Shown piece by piece: positions 32,555 to 45,450 of a stretch of DNA of 64,000 bases. Made by a program: the position numbers and the translations under genes. The first letter of the stretch is position 1. Each line of letters opens with the position of its first letter. The stretch comes from Protopterus annectens (Eukaryota > Chordata > Ceratodontiformes > Protopteridae), in assembly GCF_019279795.1 (NCBI RefSeq), contig NC_056737.1, positions 43,830,946 through 43,894,945 of the forward strand. Direction: 5' to 3'. Under the pieces are notes generated by a model that had not been told where the DNA came from, searched no databases, and saw only the letters and a program-made list of their open reading frames with translations.

Positions 32555-33690
32555 TTTTATGTTCTGGCTCACAGACAGGCCCCAGGAAGTTAGAATTGGG
32601 GAGTCCACTTCTACAAAGAAGCCAGTCACAAGTGGAGTCCCTCAGGGATCAGTCCTGGAGCCACTCCTTTTTGGCATTTACTTCACTGTGGCCTCTGGCT
32701 GACTAAATTTGCAGATGATTGCAAATTAGGAGCCGTCACCGAATCCCTCACCAACACAAGTGCTCTCCAGAAAGGGCTGACACAAGCAACTGGTATCAGA
32801 GTCATGGACTAAAACTAAACTAAATGACAAGAAATGCACAACAGCCTGCTTCAGGAGGTCATCCATCCCTGGTAACCATCATACTGACAAAACACCCCTA
32901 AGGGTTGACCCAGTAGTCAGGAACTTGGGGACACATCAGTAATCTAGCCTTTGATTATCACATATCTACAGTAGTGAGGAAATCATTCTATGTTGTGCAA
33001 CTTATAAACAAAGTTATGGCATCTTTGTCCATCCGGCATTCATCAGACCTATCATTAAGTACAATGCCCCGTTTGGTATATACCTAAAAAGGCATCTCCA
33101 ACAACTGAAACATCCACAGAGGTTCCTCACTAAAAGAATACAGAGTGTAAATAACATGTTCTATACAGACCACATCAAGGCCCTATCTCTGTAGTCTGTC
33201 TCCTACAGGTGGCTGAGTGGAGATCTATGCCTGACATACAATGCATTGTCTGAACCCACTCTGATGGACCTCCTGCACAGCCACAAAAAACAGCACCGGA
33301 ATTACCCACTGTAAAGATTTAAAACTTGCCTGTGATATGAAAAGGACCTGCTGGAGAGAGAGGTATGTATCCCAAAGACTACCCGTTCTCGGGAACAGGC
33401 TCTCCATCCATGTGAAGCAGAGTTCCTCCCTAGCCCAATTCAAGTGCAACTTGGACACTTAGATGGGGAACAGGAAATTTATTCCTGGTTTTGCACCTAT
33501 GTCTCTAATGGACACAGGCAGCCTGTAGATGGTTCATCTCCCAGGCCCCTGCTTCTAAATAGTTAATCTCCCAAGCCCCTGTTTACACTTATCAAGGGTA
33601 CCAGAAATTGTCAGAGATTTGGGATGCATGGCTAGGCTTAAAAAGGCCCTTGTGGTCATTAGCCTGGTAAACACCGATGAACATAAGAAG
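32555..33690 (+). pseudogene. CR1 LINE fragment: RT C-terminal half and 3' UTR
   Basis: The copy starts inside the RT with VTSGVPQGSVLEPLLFGIYF (about 32625-32685). It has an intact FADD active-site box at 32708-32719 (KFADDCKLGAVTE). Degenerate matches to the C-terminal region of the antisense copy follow (VVRKSFYVVQLINK near 32975; CDMKRTCWRE near 33330). The 3' UTR contains GGCTAGGCTTAAAAAGGCCC at about 33631-33650, matching the other CR1 ends. Frameshifts and stops are frequent. It is oriented opposite to the copy at 28640-32165. Confidence 0.75.
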
Positions 33691-33699
33691 AAATATATG

Positions 33700-34135
33700 A
33701 AGTTCTGCATTTTGGAAGGTTGGTATGCTAGTTTTGAAGAGTGAGAAAGTTAGACAGTTATTATATACACTTGCAAGGTCTCCGCCTTTTTTTATAGTCT
33801 GTCACTCGATTTACTACAGTGTAGCCAAAAGACAGAATTTAACAATCTATTACATGAGTGTTTGCCTTTTTTTGGTAATGACAGTAATAGCTGGTGAGTA
33901 TTGAAGAAACCATAAGATCTATAGCATATTACTCTCTTTAAAAAGTGATATAACTTCTTCAAGCCACATTTCTAACACTAATGTATACAATGACACCATT
34001 GTAATGCAGAAATCCTGATCCTAATATCATTTGCCTCCAAAACAAATGGCAAAAACATTTTTCTTGTTATTGGCCAGCTAATAACACACATACCTGGAAT
34101 GTGTTAAAGACTGCCACCATACTTTTCAGCCCAAA
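33700..34135. other. No recognised feature
   Basis: This is AT-rich DNA without motifs that I can assign. Confidence 0.35.
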
Positions 34136-34139
34136 ACTA

Positions 34140-34400
34140 AAACAAACTCATCACAAATGACAACTTACTTTCATGGCAATAATCAAATTTAGAATGTAGT
34201 TCAGTACAAACACTTTGGTCTTATTTCTGATCCCTCACTTTTCTTTCATATCTCATACTGACCCAGTCTGTTCCAATGTCACACACCAACTGAAGGCTTG
34301 ACATTATATCTCAAAACATTTAACTAACACATCCCAAGTAACTACACCAAAGAACATCCTAATCCCTGGTGGTGGCAAGTTCTACCAGTCTCTGCTCCTC
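34140..34400 (+). pseudogene. Short LINE RT fragment
   Basis: The frame reads FGLISDPSLFFH followed by a helix-like segment, similar to the post-active-site region (LGVxxDpsLsF) of L2/CR1-group elements. It is too short and damaged to place in a family. Confidence 0.4.
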
Positions 34401-34639
34401 AATTTAAAACATTAATTGCAAGCATTTACAACCACCACCTGCTAATTCAACCAATCATCACTTACAAACAACCATCACTGTATTATTATTACTCTCAAGA
34501 ATTCAATGCACAGAAATGTGAATTACTACATATGGAGAAAAACGGCACTAACTTTTTACTATCATAGACAAGTTAATTTTGTTTCAGTGACCTGGTGGTC
34601 AGTATCTTATGGGTTAAACTACTTTTTAATATATTTTAT

Positions 34640-35165
34640 ACATATCTTATAGGTTAAAATACTTTTCAATATATTTACAAATAACCTCCATGTCTCCTGC
34701 ACCCATTTTGCCTTAATACAATACACAGACGATTCCACAATTATTAACACCTTCAACAATATACAAAATCTCCACACTGTCACTGAACAATCTCTACACC
34801 TAGTAGAACAATGGCTAACTGGAAACAACCTGCTTCTCAACACCAGACAGACCAATCTTCTCCTTTTCCTTCCAAAAAAACCTCAGTCCAGCTAAAGACA
34901 ACTTCACAATCTCATCCTTAGATAATACAATTATCACCACCAACTCAAACACCAAATTGCTCGGCGTTACTATAGACAACCAATTAAAACTCGATTTACA
35001 TATATTAAACTGTATCAAAAAGTCCAATCAAAACTAAGTCTTCTATACCACAACAACAAATATATACCTAACAAATCTAGACCTAAACTGGCTCAAACAT
35101 TTATTCTACCATTAAACCACTCAATAGTCCACAAGGAACTATACAACCAAATAAGCAAAAAAATA
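34640..35165 (+). pseudogene. L2/CR1-like LINE RT fragment
   Basis: The translation contains ALIQYTDDSTII (about 34711-34746), a YADD-type active-site box with Thr for Ala. It continues with LVEQWLTGNNLLLN and, further on, a Gly-Val-Thr-Ile-Asp-Asn segment equivalent to LGVIID at the start of the window. It therefore overlaps in family with the element at 1-1366 and extends slightly upstream of it. The copy ends near 35165, where PLE sequence begins. Several frameshifts are present. Confidence 0.65.
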
Positions 35166-35169
35166 ATAA

Positions 35170-35252
35170 AAATTCCGGACCACCGAGGTGATACACTGTG
35201 CTTTTATTGGTACCAAATAATTGAGCGCTTTCGCCAGAGTCAAAGTCTGGCT
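35170..35252 (-). mobile_element. PLE D pLTR fragment, 3' side of the L1 insertion
   Basis: Read on the minus strand, this contains CTCTGGCGAAAGCGCTCAAT, the second half of a hammerhead-type motif, followed by a pLTR-like tail (CCAATAAAAGCACAGTG). The 12-bp sequence CAAAGTCTGGCT at 35241-35252 is repeated at 44058-44069, where the other half continues. The first half, beyond the L1, reads CAGATGA instead of CTGATGA. Confidence 0.6.
35241..35252. repeat. Target-site duplication of L1, left
   Basis: CAAAGTCTGGCT is identical to 44058-44069. Confidence 0.8.
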
Positions 35253-35422
35253 GCTTTTTTTTTTTTACTAATTTTTTTTGATTATTTCAAATAAGATGTC
35301 TTAAGAAACATTACATGAAATAAAGATAAATAACATATTTACAATTCTAAAACATTACTAACTTCAAACCATTATATAACTATTTACATTGGTGTCTATG
35401 CAATTAAAATTGAAATTCTATA

Positions 35423-38400
35423 TTATATAAAATTAAAAACATAAGATGATATATCCCTTTCGATCTTTTCGAGTATTTCCAGTACTTTCATCCAAGAGTA
35501 ATAATAAGAAGCAGATCTTTTAGTTCTATTCTTCACTGTTAATATTTCCATGTGAGCAACTGTTGTTGCTAAATTCTCAAATTCTTTGAACGTAGGAGAA
35601 GCCTCATTTTTCCAGTGTATAGTTATGATTTTATGTGAAATTGCCAATAGTAACCATAGAATTTTAGGGTCATTTTTTGGTACACAGTTTGGAATAGGAG
35701 AGTTGAATAAAATTAAAGACTTTGTTAATTGAAAATTATCATTATAAACAGTCTGAAGAAAATAGATAATGGATTTCCAGTATATATTGAGACATATACA
35801 TTCATAAACTGCCAATCTGCTTTTATCTTGGTATGGCATCTCCAACATTGATCTTCAATAGAATACATTTTGCCTAACCTATGTGGTGTACAGAAACTTC
35901 TGTGCAGATATCTCCAAGTGAATAATTGCCAGTATTTTGATAATGTAGAAAATTTGGAAGATTTTAGAATATTACTTTTTTCTTCTTCAATTGGAGGATG
36001 GTTGTTTATTAAAGTATAATAATCCCAGTATGATTTTTCATGATAGATTTTTGTTTTTTTAACAATTTTATAGATATTAGACAAATAACCTGTACCCTGA
36101 TAAGGCTGTTTTGTGATACGAATAAGGAATTCAATGAATTTTGGAACTTCATGTCTAACTGAAGGTTACATTTGTTCTATTTTATTTAGAAGAAAATGCC
36201 TTAGATTTTGTAAAAAAACAACCAATTGTCTTTATTTATATTATAGTTATAAATTATCTGTTCATTTGTTAGAATTTTCCCTTTCTCTATAAGTTGATGC
36301 CAAAAGAGTAATGTTTCTTCTTTAAGTATATTTATTTTAGATATTTGGAATGTAACTAGAATATTTGGTGTAAAAGCTATAGGGAAAATAAGAAAAATCC
36401 AATAATTAATATTTGGTATTTTGTTTATATATGTTTTGAACACTGAAAGTGTAGATCTTATATAGTTTGATGGCAATTTATTAATATTATTCCTTTTCCC
36501 TAAAAAATAATCTTTTAACATCCATATAAGGGGTGATGATATTACTATTAAGTTGTCTTATATGTGATTATAACTGATTTCTATGTAAATCTGCTCATGG
36601 GCTTGTTTCCATAAAGGTGTGTATGAATTATTTAACCATAGTGTTACGTTTTTAATAACAGATGAGGCAATATATAAATCAATATCCGGTAAATTAATTC
36701 CACCATCTTCCCAATCTGGTAAATGTTTATTTAAGGCTATACGGGGTTTATTTGGAAACCATAGAAAATTTAAAATTAGTTTATTGTATCTTTGAATAAT
36801 ATATTTGGGAGGTGGCAATGAAAATTTTTGTATTAAGTATAATATTTTGGGAAATATGATTATTTTAATAAGATATAATCTGTCTGCTGTTGAAAAGATA
36901 TATTTATTCCAGTAACCAAATGTTTGTTCTATTTTGTCTAGTATTTTATTATAGTTAAATATTAGAGAACCTGTTAATTTACTGAGTAGATTTATTCCCA
37001 GATATAATAATTTACTTTCTGTTACTATTTATTTGGAAAAACTTTTGTTTATATTATTTTTTTTTTTTTACAATTACAGGGCATAATTTTAGTTTTGTTT
37101 TCATTAAATTTTAAGCCTTAAATATTTTGAAATTTATTCACGGAGTTAAATAGAGCATTCAAAGACTCATTTTCATCTGAGAGAGTTAATAGTATGTCAT
37201 CAGCAAAGAGTTGGATTTTAAGGTTTAACATTTTATTAATACAAATGCCCTTTATGTTATTGTTTGATCTGATTTGATTTGCAAAGGGTTCTATGAGTAA
37301 TGCAAATAACAATGGTGATAAAGGGCAACCTTGTTTAGTTCCCTTTTTGATTGTTATAGGGCCTGATCTATGCAATCTTAGTTTAACATATGCAGTAGAT
37401 TTTTCATATAGTATTTGGATAAGATTATTAAAATTAGAAGGAAAGTTATATTCTTTTAAAACTAGTGAAAGAAAGTTCCAGTTAACCGAATCAAAAGCTT
37501 TATTAATATCTAATGAGATTACATTTAAATCTAGGACTTTATGTTTGCTATAGTCTATTAATGTTAGTATTCTTTTAATATTATCTGAAGTATTTTTTCC
37601 TTTAATAAAATCTGTTTGATCTTTGTGAATTAAGAAAGAAAGTGTTTGATCCTAACTGCGTATATAGCCATAAACATCTTATAGTCTATACTGAGTAATG
37701 ATATTGGCCTACATGAGGAACACTGCTTCTCATCTTTATCTGGTTTGATAATTGGGGATATCAATGAATATTTCCAAGAGGGTGGTATATTCAAATCTTT
37801 CTTGGCTATATCATATACTTTTAATAATAAGGATATGGCTTGATTGGGAATTAATTTCTACATTTCTGGTAGCATATTGTCTGGGCCAGGTGCTTTATTT
37901 GTCTTGAGCTTTTTAATTTGTGATTTTAATTCTGTCATATTGATTGGTTTGCTTATAATGTCTATTTGTTCTTGTGTTAATTTAATATGAATATTATTTT
38001 CTAAGTATTTTTTTATATCCTTAGTAGGTGTATCTTGAGTGTTTATGGAATTATCAATGTTAAATTGGAGTCTGAATGCTTCTAAAATATCATTTAGTTC
38101 TGTAACTCTTTTATTAGTATTAGGAATAATATTTCTTTTATTTGCTTAGATTTAATTATTTTTGGTTCTATTAGTTAAGTGTCTCAGGTGTGCTGAATTA
38201 GTAGAGCATGAGTTTATTTTTATCTTTTCTAAGTTAATCATAATCTTATGATGTAACAATTCTGTATACTTCTTATTGATTTGTGTAAGTTCTTGAACTT
38301 GAGTAGTATTACCCCTTTGTATTTCCAGTTTCAATTTGTCTGCTTTGTTTTGTAAGTCTAGCATATCTTTATTCCATAACTTCCTTTTATTTATGTACCA

Positions 38401-39285
38401 GGATAATATTTTCCCATATGTAACTGCTTTTAATGAATCCCAGACATACATTTCTGAAATATCTTCTGTGTAATTTATTTCTAGAAAGTTTTTGATTGTT
38501 TCTTCATAAAATTCTTTGAAATCTGTCAATTTTGTGATATAGGAAGGTATCCTAGTAATGGGATTTGAATAAAATGGTGTAAGCTCTATCTCAAAGACTA
38601 TGGCATTATGATCAGATAAGGGACAATTTATAATTCTGACTTTGTCACATTTTGTTATTAGGTCATTGGCAACATATATTCTATCAATTCTTGAGTTAGT
38701 TTTATATCTATGAAAATAAAATTTGAAGATTAGTGAGTCTGGTTCTGCAAATTCATTTATATCTTTTAAATATAATGTATCTATAAATTTTGATAGTACT
38801 TTAGAGATAGGTCATTTTCTTCTTTTAGATTTAGAATCTGTATCTTTTTCATTCATTATACAGTTGAAGTCTCCTGCCAATATCAGACTACCCTTAGTTA
38901 AATGAATTATCTCTTCAAAGTGCTGTTTAACTGTTTTTAATCCTTGTCCTGGGATCCAATATAGATTTGCTAACGTATAGATTCTCTTATTTAATTCTAT
39001 TCAAGCCAGGCAAAACATACCTGATGTATCTTGATGAGAAGTAATTATTTTATGTGTTATAATTGAGTTGCGAAGTAGTATAGCTACTCCTCTTTTTTTT
39101 GTTTTGTATTGAGAGTTTATTAGTACTGTGTAATTATTAATATTTAAGTTGCTTATATCTCTGTCTAATAAGTCTGTCTCTTGTAAGAAGACTATTTGTG
39201 GTTTATGTAAGTTTATGTACTTGAATAGGCTTCTCCTTTTATTACTATTATTTAGACCATTAACATTTATGGATAAACATTTCAT
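35423..39285 (-). pseudogene. L1 ORF2: endonuclease and reverse transcriptase (broken)
   Basis: The reading starts at 39285 with MKCLSINVNGLNNSNKRRSL and IVFLQETDLL, the first two blocks of the APE-type endonuclease. A linker region lies at 38529-38152. The RT has KKGTKQGCPLSPLLFALLIE (37345-37286) and an intact LFADDILL active site (FADD at 37207-37196). Thumb and connection segments follow (NFLWFPNKPRIALNK, GGINLPDIDLYIAS near 36770-36640). A C-terminal cysteine-rich region (DQCWRCHTKI near 35850) completes the order. Total span is about 1,287 codons, normal for L1 ORF2, but it is broken by several stops and frameshifts. Confidence 0.85.
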
Positions 39286-39289
39286 TTCC

Positions 39290-42200
39290 TAGTTTTGAGT
39301 TTGTTTTATGTGTGAGTTTATGTAAATATTGTTTATTCTTAGTTCCATCTTGGATACAGAATTCAAAAAGTTTTTCTTGTATGATTTTTGCATGTTTCTG
39401 AGTGACACCAAAGTGATAGAATAAAAAAAAAAAACAAAGAACTTCCAAACTTGTAACTCTTAACCTTAAAAACCATTCCCTATCACTATGAGGTAATATA
39501 CCTCTTTGTTTGGTTAGTGAATCTAACCAAACAAACTTTCTACCTTCACAAATAATATTTGGATCAGTTTCTCTTATCCTCTTAGTTTTTAAATAAAGAT
39601 AATTGAATAATATATTAAGATAATATAATCAGCTAAAATATATAAATATATTCTTTACTCTTATCTTATTGTAATTCAATAATACTTATTTCTAATCAGG
39701 TTTCAAAAAGGTATGAATATTTAGATTAAGGTAGTATCATTTCAAAATAGTTTAGGGTATTAATAAACATCATGTTAAAATCTATAACTGTATGTAGCAG
39801 ACATCTGTTGAAAACTATTTACTGATATTACTGTACAATACAATACCATTGTTGTGTAAATGTTTTAGACTACTCAAGTCCGAAACCAGTGTTTAAATTA
39901 GTATTTGCAAAGTCATATTGGAATAAAAACATGAATAGTTCTGAAACCACATCATATTTCATGTTTAACATAAACTGAAATGCAATACAATGTACAAGTA
40001 TATTAGTATTTCTTTAGTAGACATTAAATATGTTCCTCTGATTGCATTTTTCAGCTTTTCAAAGACAATTCCCATGGCTGGAGCAACAGGATCAAAATTT
40101 AGACATCTCCCTGTTTTGTTGTTAACACTTTTATCAACTTTCAGAGGGACTTTGTATAATCAAAAAGACACAGTACAGAGGTAAAACTACAGTGCACTTG
40201 ATCACATTTTCAAAGCAAACATCTACGTATATCACATATTAACTCTTACAGCTTAGACTGACACTTAACCAGTGAGTTTATCTGCTGACAATAAGTGCTG
40301 GAGATATAATTTTGGCTTTAATTAAATTAAATTAAGTAATTTAATCTTATGATTGAATAAAAGTTTAGAATTAAACATCTGGAGCTTCTCATTATAGTGT
40401 TTAAAAAGTATACTGGAGAACATATCAAAATAATGGAAGCTGCTAAGATTTAAACTATTATGTATGAAAATGTTACAGGTTAAAATTCCTAACCCACTTT
40501 GCATTAAATAGACAAAATGTATTTAAACTATGGGGTAATACCTTTATTACGTCAGAGAGGTGATTAAGAAGCTTGTTTTCCTCTAACATCAGAGGATAGC
40601 TATGGTGATCCATGCACTGCAAGAGTATTATTTATCCTGGTAATTGCTTTATGACTGTATATAGAAATATTTAATTCAAATAATTAACTGGCATTACAAC
40701 AATGTTTCTCAGAAAAAGTTAGTTAATGACTAGATAGAACACATCATTGAGAGAATACACTTATCAAATGTCAAGTGCTTTAGCTATAACATACGTGTCC
40801 CCTCAAATTAATCCCTAATGAATTTACTGCTTACTAAACCTGCAGACTAATATTGGTTTCTTTTCATGTAGTCATATTGGAACATGTAAATACAGGTCTG
40901 CTGATCAGGAACAATCAGGCTCTCAACTGCTAGACAATGCTATACATTTGTCTGCAGAAAGGTTTGAGAATTACGGTCGCATTGTCAAGCATTTTTGTTT
41001 ACACTAACAGTAACATGATATACCCACATACACTAGTATTGTGTCATTCTTGATGATGCAAAAAGCCAGGTAATATTATAAGAAGGGTGTAGCCACAGCC
41101 AGGTAATATAATAAGAAGAGTACAGCCGCAGTCATTATTCAAATGAGTAAATAGGCAGCATGAGCCGCCTAAGGATGGATAGCTCGCTGAGTACCTGCCA
41201 CAATGTATGTTCACAATGCATGGTAACTTCGTAATAAATTAGGGTGTGGGCTAAGCCTCTCCCTCTTCTACTCAAATTGGATTTAATACAATATGTGTAT
41301 AGAACACAGATGCTTTGACAAAGTTCAAACCTATATGGGATATAAATATTGTATAATTGACACACTGGGTTAAATCCTCTGCTGTTATGTTACTTATTAT
41401 AGTTGTTTATATGATTATTGCTTTTACTTCCTCTATCTAGTATATTATACTATTTAAATGCTTGATTTGCTAAATGTACATTTAACCTTCTTGTTGCATC
41501 CCGTTTGTCCACTTGAGGGCATATTTTGGCAGCAGGACATTAGTAGTATTTTGTAGGAGCACCAGTGTGGCAAATGGCAATTTTCCTTAAAATAAACCTG
41601 CCTGTTGCTTGACAGTTACTAGTTTCTTTAGAGAATTTGTAAAACAGCAGTGATTCTATTTGCTGATGATTAATTTCTGCTCTTTAAACTCTGCTGTACA
41701 AAACATAGTAAGGGATAGCTAAAATGTCTGGAAAAATAAACTGACAGAAAAACAAGCAGATATATGTCCTTATCTATCAAGGTGCTAGAAGACATCAGAA
41801 GCCATAAGCTGAAAGTGCTTCAAAAATATATCTGTGTATATTTAGAAGAACCTCATATGTTATTTACGTTTCATTAGAAGGAATTTAGGTTCCTGTATCT
41901 TTAAATGTGAACCTAGCTTATTTCCTGACTAGACATCAATTAGAAAGAGTCAGGGGATGGCGTACACAAGTAAATGCTACAAGCAATAAGTAACTCGAGT
42001 TTCTAGTGATGTTTGTGGCTGTTAAATTGTCTCGAGAACCAAGCGGGAAAAGGTATGTGTTTTTTCTTTTTTCTTTTCCCTTCTCTTACTTCGTGACAAA
42101 CTCATGTAGTGTGCACGCAAGCACTCGTTTGCGGAGTAGTGTTCACTACTATCAAACTTTGCATTTTAAACATGCTATGCCTTATTTCTCTACAAAAGAA

Positions 42201-42790
42201 AAGACAACAGGATATCTAAGCTAGTCACAATCATCTCTCAACTCCGGATGTCCAGAGCCACAACACACCTGACTTATAGCTTCAAAATATCACTTAAAAC
42301 ATATTTTTTCACTGTACTATATCAATATGTGCATATGGGTCAAAGGCAGAACATCTTTTAAGATTATTTAAAGTAGTCTTATAATACATCTAAACTGAAA
42401 TACTTAATTTCAAAAGCAACACATTTCCACCCAGCATTAGCGTTTATCCAAACAGGGACACTTTTAACTTATAAAAAGTAATGCCGTCAGGGATGTAACT
42501 GATAAGTTATATAGCAGCCATTACTATACCTATTAAGCAATATAACCATATACTGACTAAAGTATTATAAGTTAATGAAGACTTTATAAAAAGAAGAGAA
42601 AAATAAAAACAACAAAACACAGACAGAGAAAATAAATAAATATACAAATAAATACATATTTGAGAACATTATTATGTGTTGATTACTCTGATTAAGAATA
42701 TGAAAATAATAGATGGATAATAATGAAAAACAGAGTAATGTTAAAATTATGCTTAGTACATTGATGTGATTTGAGATAAATGTATTTAAA
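39290..42790. other. Unassigned 3.5 kb between L1 ORF1 and ORF2
   Basis: L1 ORFs are normally close together, so most of this is probably an insertion into the L1. It has no protein motif, tRNA-like head or clear inverted termini that I could find. It contains a two-unit direct repeat at about 41066-41131 (AGCCAGGTAATATTATAAGA, then AGCCAGGTAATATAATAAGA, 33 bp apart) and AT-rich simple sequence near 40320. The boundaries of the insertion are unknown. Confidence 0.4.
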
Positions 42791-42796
42791 TATATG

Positions 42797-43830
42797 CTAA
42801 TTTTGACATTTAAAGTATAATTGAAAACAGTACCTGTTTTGGTGTAACTTGAAGACAGTAAGAACTTTTCTTTTGTTGTTAGTATTACTATTTAAATTTT
42901 TACAGAATATAACATATGTAAGATTATGTCCTTTAGTTTTTTTTTTCTTTTGCTCAACAGTTTTCCAATTATTTACTTCAGCATTTCTTTTCAGTGTACT
43001 TATTGTCCAGTCCATAGATTCTTCATGTGTTAGGATGTTGTTGTTGGTAAGGTATTTTATTGCTGAATCTACTGTTTCAAAGATTTTTATTCCATTTGGT
43101 AGAAAAACTCTCAGTCTTGCTGGGAATAAAAGATGGACTTTCAATTCCTTTTTCTTCAAGGTTTTTATTATTGGTAGAAATTATTTTCTTTTTTAAACCA
43201 CCTTTGTAGAATAATCATTGTCAAATCTTATTAATGAATCATTGTATTTGATGGGAGAATTTGCCCAAGCATTTCTTAATATAAGATCTTTATCTTGTGT
43301 AGAAAAAAGTCTTACAATTATAGATCTTGGCTTGTTCTTACTTGGAGAAGAAGTATTTCCAGAAGCTGCTAGTGATCTATGTGCACGTTCTATACCATAT
43401 GAAAGAGCTTCAGGTATTTTTGTTACATCTGGTATCCAGGTGGTAAGAAAGTTTATCATATTGTCCCCTTCAGATTTTTCTGGTAGATCATATATTCTAA
43501 TATTATTTCTTCTTGTTCGATTTTCCATATCATCAAGCTTTATTAGTAAATATGTGTTCTGTTGAAGTAAGAATTCAGTTTGTTGTTCTTCTATTTGGAC
43601 TCTAATGTCAATGTCATTTAATGACTGTTCAATAAGTGATATCTGTCTTTTCTGCTGTGTAAACATTTCTTGAAGCTGTTCCAGTTGTTGTGAGCACTTT
43701 TCTTTAAAAGTATCTATTTTATTGTCCATCTTGTCGATTTTTATTTTAAGTTCCTGTATATTTGTAATGAGGGATTGCAGGTCTTTTTTGAGAGAAGAGT
43801 CTTGTGCTGTATTCCTTAGATGACTCGTGC
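42797..43830 (-). pseudogene. L1 ORF1 (coiled coil, RRM, C-terminal domain)
   Basis: The minus-strand frame from about 43800 contains a heptad-rich coiled coil (LKIKIDKMDNKIDTF through about 43560), then the RRM start NRTRRNNIRIYDLPEKSEGD (near 43510-43450) and an ERAHRS...KPRSIIVRL segment. After a frameshift near 43180, the C-terminal domain continues as LKVHLLFPARLRVFLPNGIK (near 43140-43080). This is the standard three-part layout of L1 ORF1p, the RNA-binding trimeric chaperone. The final residues to 42797 do not match any family I know. Confidence 0.85.
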
Positions 43831-44057
43831 TGTAAAGCTGATATTAGTGCTGATTTTCCAGTAATTAATTTGACAGGAATTATTCAAGTTCTGACAATAA
43901 AACTTTTCTTATAGATGCTCAAAGTTATTAGAAATAAGTTAGTAATAAATATTTCTTCAAATTAAATATTATTTTGTAAAATTCATGTCAGGAATTGTAT
44001 TGAGGTAAGAGAGCTGAAATGAAGTGCGGCTATCAGTTCAGCATCCTAGCCACGCCC

Positions 44058-44069
44058 CAAAGTCTGGCT
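44058..44069. repeat. Target-site duplication of L1, right
   Basis: CAAAGTCTGGCT is identical to 35241-35252. Confidence 0.8.
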
Positions 44070-44100
44070 TCTTTAGAGTCATCTGGTGCACCACCAAAGT
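44058..44100 (-). mobile_element. PLE D fragment, 5' side of the L1 insertion
   Basis: On the minus strand it reads GCACCAGATGACTCTAAAGA, then AGCCAGACTTTG. Joined with 35170-35240 it forms a hammerhead-like arrangement with a CAGATGA core (canonical CTGATGA) and GAAAGCGCTC. The segment further right (44101-44410) shows nothing that I can assign. Confidence 0.5.
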
Positions 44101-44419
44101 TTAAATAGCATTACATACTGTCAAGCACCAATCAGCTATACTTAACTACATGACATCATTCAAGTATCCTAACAGTTTAACCCATACCCTTACAAAGCCA
44201 AATTGATAAAACTTCTAAACATATACATGTACTATAACTTCACAACATGTCACCTAGACTTTAAAATGTGTGTATAATTTATCTACAGACATGAAAAAGG
44301 ATACTGTAAAAAGAAACACACCTTAAATTTAAGGTTAATATTTAGTGTTATTGTAGAGAGTAGGATATAATGTATTTTGTATGGTGTTATTTATTATGTT
44401 TTATACTAGTGTGTTTCTT

Positions 44420-45450
44420 TTTACAGTATCCATAAGGGGCTCAAATGTCCTAGACATAGTACTCACCAACATGGGGGGGGGGTCACTGTACTCCCTCCTG
44501 TGTGATGCCCTCCTTGTAAGGTTGGACCATAATCCAATCTCGTTCGAAGTAACTATTGAACCTGTCACCACCACAGGAGCAAAAAATCTAAAAAAAATTT
44601 CCAAAGCAAATTACAGCCTAAGTGATGGTATAAAAGTTTTATACCCCCCCCCCCCACAATCACAAACAACAATGACCCATATGTAGAGGTGTACATAAAT
44701 GCCCTGTATAAACACTTAAGCAATTGTATAGACTCAGCTGTACCTGACCAGATTAAAACTAGGTCCTCCAGAAAAAACATGCCACCCTGGTGGACCTCAA
44801 GTATAAATAGGTTATGTAACAAAAAGAAACAAATGATGTCTAAGAACAGGAGGGAACTGACTTAGCAGAGAAAGAATTCCCTCCACAGCTTGAAAAAGTA
44901 AATCAGAACTCTTGTAAAGTCCTCTGCTGCTAATTATGAAGCTAAAATAGCATCTCTAGCTAAGGATAATCATAAAGCATTCTTGAACTATGTTTGAAAT
45001 CTACAAGGGAATGCCCAGCTATGTGCTGAACTGGTAATAGATGGTACCACTCATACTACACTGGAGGGAATTGCCAACCTGCTAGCTGTCCCCACCAACC
45101 ACACCCCAAAGCATATCTGACACCAATCCTCTGCCCAGTATCTTTAGAGTTCAGGTCATATATGCACTCTCCAAGGCCAAATACACAGCCTCAGTTGGAC
45201 CAGATAACATCCCAGGGTGCGTGGTAATCAATCTAAAACATGACCTAGTGGACCCACTTGGCATTCTCTTTAACCACAGCCTGAGAGCTGGCTTTGTTCC
45301 AGCAAAGTGGAGAACAGCAACAGCAATCCCCGTGCACAAAGGGGACCCATCAACTGACCCTGGGAACTATAGACTAACCAGCCTCATCTGCAAGGCCATG
45401 GAAAGAATCATCATGGACCTTGTGATGACCGTGCCCTGGCCCAGGAATCA
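44420..45450 (+). pseudogene. CR1 LINE fragment: endonuclease end, linker, RT start
   Basis: The endonuclease end GSNVLDIVLTNMGG is at about 44439-44480 and LDHNPISFEV at about 44524-44553. A degenerate linker (including KSSAANYEAKIASLAKDNHK near 44920) leads to the RT start: LSKAKYTASVGPDNIPGC (45168-45221), FVPAKWRTATAIPVHKGDPS (45293-45352), then MERIIMDL. It ends abruptly near 45440. G and C homopolymers at about 44473-44481 and 44645-44655 cause apparent frame breaks. It lacks the RT active site. Confidence 0.75.

Larger units (their letters stand above)
35253..44057 (-). mobile_element. Full-length-like L1 retrotransposon, antisense
   Basis: The element lies between 12-bp duplicates (35241-35252 and 44058-44069). 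On the minus strand it starts at 44057 with GGGGCGTGGCTAGGATGCTG, resembling an L1 5' UTR start. ORF1 (about 43830-42797) and ORF2 (39285-35423) follow, and it ends in a poly(A) tract seen as T's at about 35255-35266. The 8.8-kb length is large because about 3.5 kb of unassigned sequence separates the two ORFs; a nested insertion is likely. Both ORFs contain frameshifts and stops. Confidence 0.8.

Noticed and set aside
42006-42224. Possible first exon with a donor-like AAAAGGTATGTG at about 42047-42058
   Set aside because: A single splice-like match without a promoter, an acceptor or protein similarity, inside an interval that is probably an insertion in an L1.
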